Notes under the pieces: model-generated
What the model was told of the DNA's origin: nothing
Databases searched by the model: none
What the model saw: only the letters and a program-made list of their open reading frames with translations
Program-made: the position numbers and the translations under genes
Assembly (NCBI RefSeq): GCF_004216535.1
Contig: NZ_SGWX01000001.1
Location: forward strand, 372,001-436,000
Direction of reading: 5' to 3'
DNA length: 64,000 nucleotides
From: Xylanimonas ulmi
GTDB taxonomy: Bacteria > Actinomycetota > Actinomycetes > Actinomycetales > Cellulomonadaceae
In this document: positions 9,395-19,059 of the stretch, one piece after another
How positions within the stretch are numbered: the first letter of the stretch is position 1
How the letters are laid out: every line of letters begins with the position of its first letter

Positions 9395-11326
9395 GTGACA
9401 GACACCACCGAAACCCGGGTCAGCTCGACCGGGTCCCTGGGCTCGATGAAGCTCGCCGAGCTCCAGGCGCTGGCCTCCCAAATGGGGGTCAAGGGCACAT
9501 CCAAGATGCGTAAGGGTGACCTCGCCGAGGCCATCCGGGCGGCCCGCTCCGGCAACGGCAAGGCGGCCTCGGCCGCGCCGACCGAGCGCGCCGACGCGGC
9601 GGCAGAGGCCGCGGCCCCGGCCCGCCGCTCGCGCCGCGCCACGCGCCCGACGGGCGTCGAGCGCACCGCCGACGCGCCGTCGCAGACCGCGCGCGCCGAG
9701 CAGCCGACCCGCACCGCCGACCAGCAGGTCCGCGCTGAGCAGCCCGCGCGCGCCGAGCAGCCCGCGCGCGCCGAGCAGTCGGCGTCCGACGCCGACCGCG
9801 CCGCGCGCCTCGCCGAGCTCGCCGACGCCGTCGCCGCGCCGCGTCAGCAGCGCCGCCAGGGTCAGGGCGCCGGCCAGCAGGGCCGCGCGAACACCGAGCA
9901 GGGCGAGGGTCAGCAGCGCGAGCAGCGCAGCGACCGCCAGGGCGACGGCCGTCAGAACGACAACCGCCAGGGCGACCGCCAGAACGACAACCGCCAGAAC
10001 GACCGCGGCTTCGGTCCGGACGACGAGCGCGGCTCGCGCCGCCGTCGGGGCCGCGACCGTGGGCGCGACCGCAAGCGTGGGCGCAACCCGCGCGGCGGCG
10101 CCCCCGACATCGTCGGTGGCGAGGACGTCGAGGTCCGCGAGGACGACGTCCTGCTGCCCGTGGCGGGCGTGCTCGACGTGCTCGACAACTACGCGTTCGT
10201 GCGCACCAGCGGTTACCTGCCGGGCCCGAACGACGTCTACGTCTCGCTCAACCAGGTCAAGCGGGCGGGTCTGCGCCGCGGCGACGCGATCGTCGGCGCC
10301 ATCCGCCAGCCGCGCGAGGGCGAGCAGCAGCCGCAGGGCAACAGCGCGCGCTCGAAGTACAACGCGCTCGTGCGCCTCGACTCGGTCAACGGCATGACGC
10401 CGGAGGAGTCGCGGCAGCGCCCCGAGTTCACCAAGCTCACGCCGCTGTACCCGCAGGAGCGCCTGCGCCTGGAGAACCCCGAGGCCACCAAGCTCACGCC
10501 GCGCGTGATCGACATCGTCGCCCCGATCGGCAAGGGCCAGCGCGGCCTCATCGTCGCGCCGCCCAAGGCCGGCAAGACGATCATCATGCAGCAGATCGCG
10601 AACTCGATCACCGCCAACAACCCCGAGGTCCACCTCATGGTGGTGCTCGTGGACGAGCGGCCTGAAGAGGTCACCGACATGGAGCGGTCGGTCAAGGGAG
10701 AGGTCATCGCCTCGACGTTCGACCGCCCCGCCAGCGACCACACGATCGTCGCCGAGCTCGCCATCGAGCGCGCCAAGCGTCTCGTGGAGCTGGGTCAGGA
10801 CGTCGTCGTGCTGCTCGACTCGATCACCCGGCTGGGCCGCGCCTACAACCTGGCCGCGCCGGCGTCGGGTCGCATCCTGTCGGGTGGTGTGGACGCCGCG
10901 GCGCTCTACCCGCCCAAGAAGTTCTTCGGCGCCGCCCGCAACATCGAGCACGGCGGCTCGCTGACCATCCTGGCCTCGGCGCTCGTGGAGACGGGCTCGA
11001 AGATGGACGAGGTCATCTTCGAGGAGTTCAAGGGCACCGGAAACATGGAGCTGCGCCTGTCGCGCAACCTCGCCGACAAGCGCATCTTCCCGGCCGTGGA
11101 CGTCAACTCCTCGGGCACGCGCCGCGAGGAGATCCTCATGGCCCGCGACGAGCTGCAGATCGTCTACAAGCTGCGCCGCCTGCTCGGGGCGCTCGACCAG
11201 CAGCAGGCGATCGAGCTGCTGCTGGGCCAGCTCAAGAAGACCAAGACCAACGTCGAGTTCCTGCTGCACGTCCAGAAGACGACCCCGGGCAGCCTGCAGG
11301 ACGAGAACGCGGGCGAGACGATCTGA
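9395..11326 (+). CDS. rho: Transcription termination factor Rho
   Basis: A 643-residue hexameric RNA-dependent ATPase/helicase. An N-terminal Rho_N SAP-like helix bundle (about 9-50) is followed by roughly 190 residues of Arg/Asn/Gln/Asp-rich low-complexity sequence with repeats such as RQNDNRQ and [10 protein letters not shown]. The RNA-binding cold-shock domain (about 248-320) and RecA-like motor come next, with Walker A PPKAGKT (K394) and Walker [17 protein letters not shown]. The long disordered insert is typical of actinobacterial Rho and accounts for the excess over E. coli Rho (419 aa). GTG at 9395. A tandem hairpin array follows the stop. Confidence 0.97.
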   Translation: MTDTTETRVSSTGSLGSMKLAELQALASQMGVKGTSKMRKGDLAEAIRAARSGNGKAASAAPTERADAAAEAAAPARRSRRATRPTGVERTADAPSQTARAEQPTRTADQQVRAEQPARAEQPARAEQSASDADRAARLAELADAVAAPRQQRRQGQGAGQQGRANTEQGEGQQREQRSDRQGDGRQNDNRQGDRQNDNRQNDRGFGPDDERGSRRRRGRDRGRDRKRGRNPRGGAPDIVGGEDVEVREDDVLLPVAGVLDVLDNYAFVRTSGYLPGPNDVYVSLNQVKRAGLRRGDAIVGAIRQPREGEQQPQGNSARSKYNALVRLDSVNGMTPEESRQRPEFTKLTPLYPQERLRLENPEATKLTPRVIDIVAPIGKGQRGLIVAPPKAGKTIIMQQIANSITANNPEVHLMVVLVDERPEEVTDMERSVKGEVIASTFDRPASDHTIVAELAIERAKRLVELGQDVVVLLDSITRLGRAYNLAAPASGRILSGGVDAAALYPPKKFFGAARNIEHGGSLTILASALVETGSKMDEVIFEEFKGTGNMELRLSRNLADKRIFPAVDVNSSGTRREEILMARDELQIVYKLRRLLGALDQQQAIELLLGQLKKTKTNVEFLLHVQKTTPGSLQDENAGETI

Positions 11327-11340
11327 CGCCGTCCGCCCCC

Positions 11341-11473
11341 GGTGGTTGAGCCTGTCGAAACCACCCCGCGTCACCCGGTGGTTGAGCCTGTCGAAACCAC
11401 CCCGCGTCACCCGGTGGTTGAGCCTGTCGAAACCACCCCACCGACCGGTGGGGTGGCCTCGACAGGCTCAACC
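11341..11473. repeat. Tandem array of hairpin repeats between convergent rho and pimB'
   Basis: Three identical 25-bp copies (11341-11365, 11377-11401, 11413-11437) with a strict 36-bp period. Their 11-bp spacers are nearly identical (CCGCGTCACCC after the first two). A fourth, inverted copy is at 11452-11473. Between copies 3 and 4 a CCACCCCACCG/CGGTGGGGTGG stem is present. The array fills the gap between two convergent stops and probably serves as a two-way transcription end. It is not a CRISPR array: there are no unique spacers. Confidence 0.88.
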
Positions 11474-11486
11474 CGCGTCTGGCCCG

Positions 11487-12608
11487 CTATTCGACGTCGA
11501 GCAGCCGCCGTGCCGTCGCGCCCACCTGGTCCCACTGCCAGCTCGCCAGCACCCGCTCGCGGCCCAGCGCGCCCATGCGCGCTGCGGCCGCGCGGTCGGT
11601 CAGGAGCTGCACGACCCGTCGCGCCACCTCCTCGGCGTCGCGCGGGTTGACGACGTACCCCGTGACGCCGTCCTCGGTGGCCTCGGGCGCGCCGCCGCTG
11701 CGCCCCACGATCACGGGCTTGCCGCACGCCATGGCCTCGAGGAACACGATGCCCAGGCCCTCGGCCTCCAGGCCCAGCAGTCGTGAGCGTGACGGCATCG
11801 CGAACACGTCGGCCGCGTCCATCCACTCGGTCATGTGCTCGACGAGCCCGGCGAAGGTGACGGCCTCGGCGACGCCGCGCCGCTGCGCCCGCTGCTCCAG
11901 CCGGGCGCGGTAGGGCCCGCCGCCGACGATGACGAGCCGTGCGTCCGGGACCTGGGCGAGCACCTGCGGCCAGGCGTCGATGAGCGTGTCCTGCCCCTTG
12001 CGCCGCACGAGGCGCGCGGCGCACACGACGACGGGGGTGGAGTCGTCGAATCCGAGGTCCTGGCGCACCTGCGCGCCGCCGCAGCCGGGGTGGAAGCGCT
12101 CGGTGTCGACGCCCGGGGCCAGGCGCGTCTGCTTGGCGCGCCCCGCGGGGGACAGGGCTCGCCCGATCTGCGCGCGGGTCCAGTCGGAGATGTCGGTCAG
12201 CGCGTCGACGCCGTCGCCCGCCCGGCGCAGCGCCTGCCGCGTGCCGGGCAGCCGTGCCCACCACACCTCGTGCCCGTGGGTCACGGCGACCACGCGCTGG
12301 GCGCCCGCCGCGCGCACCGCGCGCGACAGCAGCCCCAGCGGCATCGAGGCGCCGAACAGCACGCGGTCGCACTCGTGCTCGCGCATCGTGCGCACGACGG
12401 CGTCGCGCACACGTCGCGTCGGCACCAGCATGGTGGACCGGTCGCGCACGACGGGGTAGGGGAGCGCGGCGTCGACCTCCTCGGACCCGGGCATGGTCGC
12501 CGTGTAGACGACGACGTCGCCGAGGCGGTCCGCGAGGGCGTGCACGAAGGACTCGATGCCGCCTCGGCGCGGAGGGAAGTCGTTGGTCACGATGAGCGTC
12601 CTCGGCAT
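11487..12608 (-). CDS. pimB: Phosphatidylinositol mannosyltransferase PimB' (GT4)
   Basis: A 373-residue GT-B glycosyltransferase that adds the second mannose to phosphatidylinositol mannosides at the inner membrane face. It opens with TNDFPPRRGGIESF and contains THGHEVWWARLPG, ALSPAGRAKQTRLAPGVDTERF, a CAARLVRRKGQD sugar-nucleotide loop and the GT4 E-x7-E motif (EGLGIVFLE). These match M. tuberculosis PimB' (Rv2188c) closely. The ATG at 12608 begins exactly at the family N-terminus. It is antisense to its neighbours and sits between rho and rpmE, which are adjacent in mycobacteria, so it is a local insertion. It shares its upstream region with rpmE. Confidence 0.88.
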   Translation of the reverse strand: MPRTLIVTNDFPPRRGGIESFVHALADRLGDVVVYTATMPGSEEVDAALPYPVVRDRSTMLVPTRRVRDAVVRTMREHECDRVLFGASMPLGLLSRAVRAAGAQRVVAVTHGHEVWWARLPGTRQALRRAGDGVDALTDISDWTRAQIGRALSPAGRAKQTRLAPGVDTERFHPGCGGAQVRQDLGFDDSTPVVVCAARLVRRKGQDTLIDAWPQVLAQVPDARLVIVGGGPYRARLEQRAQRRGVAEAVTFAGLVEHMTEWMDAADVFAMPSRSRLLGLEAEGLGIVFLEAMACGKPVIVGRSGGAPEATEDGVTGYVVNPRDAEEVARRVVQLLTDRAAAARMGALGRERVLASWQWDQVGATARRLLDVE

Positions 12609-12662
12609 GTGCCGGATCGTACGGGTCGTGGACGCCGTTTTCGGAACGAGGGCGTCTTCTGG

Positions 12663-12668
12663 CACAAT
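12663..12668 (+). promoter_or_regulatory. Possible -10 of rpmE
   Basis: CACAAT preceded by TGG (extended -10 like) lies in the 144-bp gap between divergent pimB' and rpmE. Its start point would leave a leader of about 80 nt before rpmE. A TTTTCG 20 bp upstream is a poor -35. Tentative. Confidence 0.3.
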
Positions 12669-12752
12669 GATCTGTCGGCCTGCCGGTTCACGGCCCACGT
12701 GAACACTCACGCCAGTGGGGCGACCCGGCGGCACCAACCACCAAGGAGCATC

Positions 12753-12968
12753 ATGAAGTCCGGTATCCACCCCGAGTACGCGGTCACGCAGATCACGTGC
12801 ACGTGCGGCAACTCGTTCGTCACGCGCACCACCGAGACGTCGGGCCGCATCAACGTCGAGGTCTGCAGCGCGTGCCACCCGTTCTACACGGGCAAGCAGA
12901 AGATCCTCGACACCGGTGGCCGCGTGGCCCGCTTCCAGGCGCGCTACGGCAAGAAGGACGCCAAGTAG
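12753..12968 (+). CDS. rpmE: 50S ribosomal protein L31, zinc-binding form
   Basis: A 71-residue L31. The zinc ligands are all present: C16 and C18 (CTC), C38 and C41 (CSAC). It is therefore the C+ type that zinc-responsive bacteria replace by a C- paralogue in zinc starvation; no such paralogue is in this window. The ending FQARYGKKDAK is typical. ATG at 12753 follows CCAAGGAGC. It starts the rpmE-prfA-prmC-tsaC-wecA run, although a long hairpin separates it from prfA. Confidence 0.97.
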   Translation: MKSGIHPEYAVTQITCTCGNSFVTRTTETSGRINVEVCSACHPFYTGKQKILDTGGRVARFQARYGKKDAK

Positions 12969-12977
12969 CACACCGGT

Positions 12978-13058
12978 AGCGCCGGTGGTCCGCCCGACGA
13001 TCTCGACAACCTCTCCAGGGGCAGTCGCAGTGTCGTCGGACGCCGGACCACCGGCGCT
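12978..13058 (+). terminator. Long hairpin between rpmE and prfA
   Basis: A perfect 15-bp outer stem: AGCGCCGGTGGTCCG at 12978-12992 with CGGACCACCGGCGCT at 13044-13058. Inside it, a second stem CCGACGA/TCGTCGG (12994-13000 with 13033-13039) leaves a 32-nt loop. TTTCG follows. It could stop or attenuate rpmE transcription so that L31 is made in excess over RF1, or be a protein-binding structure. Confidence 0.7.
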
Positions 13059-13111
13059 TTCGCGTTCACCCGCACCGGACCCCAAGCCTCGACCACCTGG
13101 GAGCAGGCATC

Positions 13112-14212
13112 GTGACCACTGACCCGTTCGCCGCCGTTCGGCCGCTGCTCGACGAGCACGCCGAGATCGAGCGCGCGCTCGCCGACCCCGCGGTGCACGC
13201 CGACGCCGGCCGCGCCCGCACGCTGGGACGCCGCTACGCCGAGCTCAACCAGGTGGTGGGCGCCTATCGCGCCTGGCACGCCGCGCGTGACGACGCGCAG
13301 GCGGCGGCCGAGCTCATCGACCTCGGCGAGGGCGACGACGCCGAGCTGGCGGCCGAGATCCCGGCGCTGCGGGCCGCCGAGGCCGAGGCGGCCGAGCACC
13401 TGCGCCGTGTCCTGGTGCCGCGCGACCCCGACGACGGGCGTGACGCGATCGTGGAGATCAAGGCGGGTGAGGGCGGCGAGGAGTCGGCGCTGTTCGCCGG
13501 CGACCTGCTGCGCATGTACCTGCGGTACGCCGAGCGCAAGGGCTGGTCCACCCAGGTGCTCGAGTCGACCGAGACCGACCTGGGCGGGTACAAGGACGTC
13601 CAGATCGCGGTCAAGGCGAGGGGCGCGGCGGATCCGGCGCAGGGCGTGTGGGCGCACCTGAAGTACGAGGGCGGCGTGCACCGCGTGCAGCGGGTGCCCG
13701 TGACCGAGACGCAGGGGCGCATCCACACCTCCGCCGCGGGCGTGCTCGTGTTCCCCGAGGTCGACGACCCGGGTGAGGTCGAGATCGACCAGAACGACCT
13801 GCGCATCGACGTCTACCGCTCCTCGGGTCCGGGCGGACAGTCGGTCAACACCACCGACTCGGCGGTGCGCATCACGCACCTGCCGACGGGCATCGTCGTG
13901 TCGATGCAGAACGAGAAGTCGCAGCTGCAGAACCGCGAGCAGGCCATGCGCGTGCTGCGCGCGCGCCTGCTGGCCGCGCAGCAGGAGGCGGCCGCGGCCG
14001 AGGCCGCGGACCTGCGCCGTTCGCAGGTGCGCACGGTCGACCGCTCGGAGCGCATCCGCACCTACAACTTCCCCGAGAACCGCATCGCCGACCACCGGAC
14101 CGGCTACAAGGCCTACAACCTCGACCAGGTGCTCGACGGCGACCTTGAGCCGGTGGTCCGCTCGGCGATCGACGCCGACGAGGCTGCGCGCCTGGCGGCG
14201 GCGGGTGCCTGA
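13112..14212 (+). CDS. prfA: Peptide chain release factor 1
   Basis: A 366-residue RF1, which recognises UAA/UAG and triggers peptide release. The codon-reading tripeptide is PVT (196-198), the RF1 form rather than the SPF of RF2. The catalytic GGQ is at 241-243, the target of PrmC methylation. N-terminal coiled coil and length are standard. GTG at 13112 follows GGGAGCAGG. Its end overlaps prmC by 8 bp, fitting the enzyme-substrate relation of the pair. Confidence 0.97.
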   Translation: MTTDPFAAVRPLLDEHAEIERALADPAVHADAGRARTLGRRYAELNQVVGAYRAWHAARDDAQAAAELIDLGEGDDAELAAEIPALRAAEAEAAEHLRRVLVPRDPDDGRDAIVEIKAGEGGEESALFAGDLLRMYLRYAERKGWSTQVLESTETDLGGYKDVQIAVKARGAADPAQGVWAHLKYEGGVHRVQRVPVTETQGRIHTSAAGVLVFPEVDDPGEVEIDQNDLRIDVYRSSGPGGQSVNTTDSAVRITHLPTGIVVSMQNEKSQLQNREQAMRVLRARLLAAQQEAAAAEAADLRRSQVRTVDRSERIRTYNFPENRIADHRTGYKAYNLDQVLDGDLEPVVRSAIDADEAARLAAAGA

Positions 14213-15212
14213 GCCGTGCGCGGGCGCGCTGCTGCGCGGGGCGACCACCGCGCTCGCGGCGGCGGGCGTGCCCAGTCCGCGCGCGGACGCCGAGCTGCTG
14301 CTCGCCCACGCCCTGCGCGCCGAGCGCGCCGAGGTGCGGCGGCTCGCGATCCTCGACGCCCCGGTGCCCGACGACGCCGCCGCGGCCTTCGATGACCTGC
14401 TGGCGCGCCGGGTGCGCCGTGAGCCCCTGCAGCACCTGACGGGGGCCGCGCCCTTCCGCCACGTCGAGCTCGCCGTCGGCCCGGGCGTGTTCGTGCCCCG
14501 GCCTGAGACCGAGGTGGTCGCGCAGGTCGCGATCGACGAGGCGGCTCGGCTCATCAGGTCGCGCGACCGGTCCGTGAGCGACACGCCGACGAGCGACACG
14601 CGCGCGAGCGACACGACCATGGCGCGCGATGACGCATTTTGTGGCGCACGCCCGCGAGCCGGTGGCGCTGCGCGATCGCACGCCCACGGGCCGCTCGCCG
14701 TGGACCTGTGCACGGGGTCGGGCGCGATCGCCCTCGCGGTGGCGACCGAGGTCCCCGGAGCCCGGGTCGTCGCGGTCGAGCTCGACGCGGCCGCGCATGC
14801 GTGGGCGGCCCGCAACCTCACGGGCAGCGGCGTGCGCCTGGTGCGCGGTGACGCGCGCACCGCGCTGCGCGATCTCGACGGGACGGTCGACGTCGTCGTG
14901 TCCAACCCGCCCTACGTGCCGCCCGGCGCCGTGCCGCGCGACCCCGAGGTCGCGCACCACGATCCCGCCGTCGCGCTCTACGGACTGGGCGCCGACGGGC
15001 TTGAGGTGCCGCGCGGCGTCACCGCGGCGGCGGCGCGCCTCCTGCGGCCCGGCGGGCTGTACGTCATGGAGCACGCCGAGACGCAGGCCGCCGCGGCCCG
15101 CGCGATGGTCGAGGCCACCGGGGCGTTCGAGGCCGCGCAGACCAGGACCGATCTCACAGGGCGCCCGCGCATGGTCGTCTCCCGAAGGACGGCCACGTCC
15201 GTGGAACACTGA
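14205..15212 (+). CDS. prmC: Release factor glutamine methyltransferase PrmC with an extra insert
   Basis: A 335-residue SAM-dependent enzyme that methylates the GGQ glutamine of RF1/RF2. The helical N-domain (1-110) ends in the family segment [10 protein letters not shown]. The SAM motif is [13 protein letters not shown] and the catalytic NPPY is at 234-237. Between them, residues about 115-160 are a low-complexity insert rich in S-D-T repeats and Arg/Ala that ordinary PrmC (about 280 aa) lacks. The start is the GTG at 14205 inside the prfA tail (8-bp overlap). The insert should lie on the surface between the two domains; motifs are otherwise intact. Confidence 0.92.
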   Translation: MPEPCAGALLRGATTALAAAGVPSPRADAELLLAHALRAERAEVRRLAILDAPVPDDAAAAFDDLLARRVRREPLQHLTGAAPFRHVELAVGPGVFVPRPETEVVAQVAIDEAARLIRSRDRSVSDTPTSDTRASDTTMARDDAFCGARPRAGGAARSHAHGPLAVDLCTGSGAIALAVATEVPGARVVAVELDAAAHAWAARNLTGSGVRLVRGDARTALRDLDGTVDVVVSNPPYVPPGAVPRDPEVAHHDPAVALYGLGADGLEVPRGVTAAAARLLRPGGLYVMEHAETQAAAARAMVEATGAFEAAQTRTDLTGRPRMVVSRRTATSVEH

Positions 15213-15269
15213 GACGGTGACCGAATCACGAGACGCCCTGGGGCGCTCGCACTGTGGAGGGCGCCGGCA

Positions 15270-16061
15270 GTGAGCGCGACGCACGACGCCACCGATCCCC
15301 AGACCTGGGGCCCCGCGATCGACGAGGCAGTCAACGCGCTCCAACGCGGCGGGCTGGTGGTGATCCCGACCGACACGGTCTACGGCGTCGCCGCCGAGGC
15401 CTTCGACCCCACCGCGGTCGCCGCGATCGGGGCGGCCAAGGGCCGCGACGACGCGACGCCGGCGCCGGTGCTCATCCCCGACGTGCGCACGCTCGACGGC
15501 CTGGCGGCCGACATCCCGGCGCACGCGCGCGCTCTCGCTGAGGCGTTCTGGCCCGGCGCCTTGACGCTGCTGCTGACCGCCCAGCCCTCGTTGCAGTGGG
15601 ACCTGGGCGACGCGCGCGGAACCGTCGCGCTGCGGGTGCCCGACCACCCGGCCGCCCTCGCACTGCTGCGCCGCACCGGCCCGCTCGCGGTCACCGGGGC
15701 GCACCGCAGCGGGCAGGGCGCCCCGCTCGAGGTGGCGGGAGCGCGCGAGCAGCTCGGCGACGCCGTCGCGCTGTACCTCGACGGCGGCGCGGCCCCCGGT
15801 GGCGCGTCGAGCGTCGTGGACGCGACCGTGACCCCGCCGCGCCTGGTGCGCGAGGGCCTGATCGGCCTGGAGCGGCTGCGCGAGGTGGCCCCCGGCGTCG
15901 TCGGGCCCGACGACGAGCCCACGCAGACTGAGCCCACGCAGACTGAGCCCACGCAGACTGAGCCCACGCAGACTGAGCCCACGGGCGCCGATCCCGCGAC
16001 CGCGGACCCGGCGGACGTCCGGGTTGCGGACGTCCGGGTTGCGGACGGAGCCGACGGGTGA
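15270..16061 (+). CDS. tsaC: Threonylcarbamoyl-AMP synthase (TsaC/Sua5, YrdC domain) with repeat tail
   Basis: A 263-residue protein. The YrdC domain (about 12-205) makes threonylcarbamoyl-AMP for the t6A37 modification of ANN-reading tRNAs. GGLVVIPTDTVYGVAAEA is a good family N-terminus. Two motifs are unusual: the KxR region reads AKGRDDATPAPV, and the expected S-x-N is TGAHRSG, with Gly143 and His145. The C-terminus carries four EPTQT repeats and two and a half VADVR-like repeats. GTG at 15270 follows GGAGG by 9 bp. It overlaps wecA (GTGA). Membership is clear from fold and gene order; the altered motifs leave activity open. Confidence 0.85.
   Translation: MSATHDATDPQTWGPAIDEAVNALQRGGLVVIPTDTVYGVAAEAFDPTAVAAIGAAKGRDDATPAPVLIPDVRTLDGLAADIPAHARALAEAFWPGALTLLLTAQPSLQWDLGDARGTVALRVPDHPAALALLRRTGPLAVTGAHRSGQGAPLEVAGAREQLGDAVALYLDGGAAPGGASSVVDATVTPPRLVREGLIGLERLREVAPGVVGPDDEPTQTEPTQTEPTQTEPTQTEPTGADPATADPADVRVADVRVADGADG
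15915..16047 (+). repeat. Two short tandem repeats in the tsaC C-terminus
   Basis: Four exact copies of the 15-mer GAGCCCACGCAGACT (15915-15974) encode EPTQT each. A second 15-mer, GCGGACGTCCGGGTT, is repeated from 16011 to 16040 with a partial third copy. Both units are multiples of three, so slippage would change tail length without breaking the frame. Confidence 0.95.
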
Positions 16062-17233
16062 GGGTCTACATCCTCCTGCTCCTGGTCGCGGCGTCGGTCA
16101 CCTACCTCTCGACGCCCGCGGCGCGCTGGCTCGCGCGCCACACCCACGCGATCTCGGCGGTGCGCGACCGTGACGTGCACACGTCGCCGACACCTCGGCT
16201 GGGCGGGCTGGCGATCTTGCTGGGCATCGTCGTGGCGGTGCTCGTCGCCTCACGCATGCCGTTCCTGGACGAGGTGTTCACCCGGCCTGAGGTGTGGGGC
16301 ATTGTGGGAGCCGCCGTCATCGTCGCGCTGCTCGGGTGGGCGGACGACGTCTGGGACCTCGACTGGATGACCAAGCTCGCCGGCCAGGTGCTCGCGGGCG
16401 GGTTCATGGCCCTCATGCACGTCCAGCTCACGACCTGGCCGGTGCCGGGACAGCTCGTGATCCCGGGCTCGCGCCTGTCGCTGGCTGTGACGATCTTCGT
16501 GGTGGTCGCGACCATGAATGCGGTCAACTTCGTCGACGGCCTCGACGGCCTGGCGGCGGGGATCGTCGCCATCGGCGGCGCCGCGTTCTTCCTGTACACC
16601 TACGGGCTGACGACGCAGACGAGCCCGCAGGACTACTCCTCGCTCGCCTCGCTCATGCTGGCCGTGCTGGTGGGCGCGTGCCTGGGCTTCCTGCCGCACA
16701 ACTTTCACCCGTCGCACATCTTCATGGGCGACTCGGGCTCGATGGTGCTGGGTCTGGTGTTCGCGGGCTCGACGATCGCGGTGACCGGTGAGGTCAAGAC
16801 CGATCTGACCACCGCGGCGCAGACCCTGCCGGCGTTCGTGCCGCTGCTGCTGCCCGTGGCGGTGGTGCTGCTGCCGTTCCTCGACATGGGCATGGCGGTG
16901 GTCCGCCGTCTGGCGTCGGGCAAGTCGCCGTTCCACCCCGACCGCATGCACCTGCACCACCGCATGCTCGCCATCGGGCACTCGCACCGGCGCGCCGTCG
17001 TCATCCTCTACGTCTGGACCGCGGTGTTCGCGTTCGCGGGCGCGGCGCTCGTGTGGTGGGACTGGCGCCTGGTGCTCGCCGGAACCCTCGCCGCCGCCGC
17101 CGTCGCGCTGGGCCTGACCCTGGGCCCGCTGCGCACGCGGGGCCGCCTGCTGGACGACGACGTCGCGACCGGCGCCATTCCGGTGGTCAGCCAGACCACG
17201 CCCCACCCTGGACAAGGAGAGCAGCCCTCGTGA
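16058..17233 (+). CDS. wecA: Undecaprenyl-phosphate N-acetylglucosaminyl-1-phosphate transferase (WecA/TagO type)
   Basis: A 391-residue polytopic membrane enzyme (about 11 helices) that transfers a HexNAc-1-phosphate to undecaprenyl phosphate, starting a cell-wall polysaccharide such as teichoic acid or arabinogalactan-like polymer. Family motifs: WADDVWDLDW (Mg-binding DDxxD region, about 93-103), NAVNFVDGLDGLA, MGDSGSMVLG and the C-terminal HPDRMHLHHRML of the WecA branch. MraY is excluded by these sugar-recognition motifs. The GTG start overlaps tsaC by 4 bp and the gene overlaps the AtpI-like gene by 4 bp. It corresponds to mycobacterial rfe (Rv1302). Confidence 0.93.
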   Translation: MRVYILLLLVAASVTYLSTPAARWLARHTHAISAVRDRDVHTSPTPRLGGLAILLGIVVAVLVASRMPFLDEVFTRPEVWGIVGAAVIVALLGWADDVWDLDWMTKLAGQVLAGGFMALMHVQLTTWPVPGQLVIPGSRLSLAVTIFVVVATMNAVNFVDGLDGLAAGIVAIGGAAFFLYTYGLTTQTSPQDYSSLASLMLAVLVGACLGFLPHNFHPSHIFMGDSGSMVLGLVFAGSTIAVTGEVKTDLTTAAQTLPAFVPLLLPVAVVLLPFLDMGMAVVRRLASGKSPFHPDRMHLHHRMLAIGHSHRRAVVILYVWTAVFAFAGAALVWWDWRLVLAGTLAAAAVALGLTLGPLRTRGRLLDDDVATGAIPVVSQTTPHPGQGEQPS

Positions 17234-17721
17234 CGACGCCCCCCGCCCCTGACGCCACGCCCGGAGCCCAGCCCGACGACGCGGCGGCCACCCGCCCCCG
17301 CAGCGCCGCCGGTGACGCGAACGCCCCCGAGCGACGGGTGCTGCGCGCCGCCCTGCGCGACACGGGACTGTTCCTCGCCGCGCTGGCGGTCCTCGGCGTG
17401 GCCGTAGGCGCCCTCGTGGCTGGGCGCGCGGGTGTGTGGGGCGCGCTGGTCGGCGTCGCGCTCTCCGGGTTCTTCTGCGCCACGACCATCTGGTCGATGC
17501 TGCGCTCGGTGGGCGCGAGCCCGACGGCGATGGCGGGCATCGTGATGGGCACGTGGGTCGCCAAGATCGTCGTGCTGATCGCCGTGCTGGCCGTGTTGCG
17601 CGGCCGGGATTTCTACCAGCCGTGGGTCTTGCTCGTCGTCGTCGCGGTCGGGGCGATCGGCTCGTCGCTGCTCGACTACCGCGCCGTGACGCGAGGGCGT
17701 GTCCCTTATGTCCAGCCGTGA
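17230..17721 (+). CDS. atpI: AtpI-like membrane protein
   Basis: A 163-residue protein. A disordered Pro/Ala-rich N-terminus (1-40) leads to four predicted membrane helices (about 48-70, 76-97, 108-130, 134-152). Position directly before atpB and the helix pattern match the small AtpI-like proteins of actinobacterial atp clusters, thought to help c-ring assembly or Mg2+ handling. Sequence identity within this group is low, so the call depends partly on place. The GTG overlaps the wecA stop (GTGA), and AAGGAG lies 11-16 bp upstream. A 218-bp gap follows before atpB. Confidence 0.75.
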   Translation: MTTPPAPDATPGAQPDDAAATRPRSAAGDANAPERRVLRAALRDTGLFLAALAVLGVAVGALVAGRAGVWGALVGVALSGFFCATTIWSMLRSVGASPTAMAGIVMGTWVAKIVVLIAVLAVLRGRDFYQPWVLLVVVAVGAIGSSLLDYRAVTRGRVPYVQP

Positions 17722-17939
17722 GGACCCCGCGAGGTCATCTCGATGACTCAGGCAACTGATTGTTCCAGGATTCACAAGCCGCGGGATTGCAGTCATCCGT
17801 GGCCATCTCACCGAGCGGACCACGCCAGATCATCCGGTAGGCTGTCCGCGAATCCACGACGGCCCGGTCCGACGGCGTACCCACAGGTGGTGGTCCGCAT
17901 CGGTCTATTCGATCTTCAGGAGTCATCCTGTCTACGTCA
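17722..17939 (+). promoter_or_regulatory. Upstream region of the atp operon
   Basis: A gene-free gap of 218 bp that is locally less GC-rich (GGCAACTGATTGTTCCAGGA). TAGGCT at 17838-17843 is a possible -10, which would leave a leader of about 90 nt. AGGAG at 17918-17922 is the nearest Shine-Dalgarno to atpB. No clear -35 or operator is seen. Confidence 0.4.

Positions 17940-19058
<1,119 letters not shown>

Positions 19059-19059
<1 letters not shown>

Noticed and set aside
8348-11410. 1000-codon minus-strand open frame opposite rho and thrB
   Set aside because: It spans two well-supported genes and an intergenic repeat, and is low-complexity throughout.
11341-11437. Three regularly spaced identical repeats that could look like a CRISPR array
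   Set aside because: The 11-bp spacers are nearly identical, the same element occurs singly elsewhere after genes, and there are no cas genes.
15915-15974. 15-bp repeats in tsaC as a phase-variation switch
   Set aside because: Unit length is divisible by three, so slippage cannot shift the frame; it only changes tail length.
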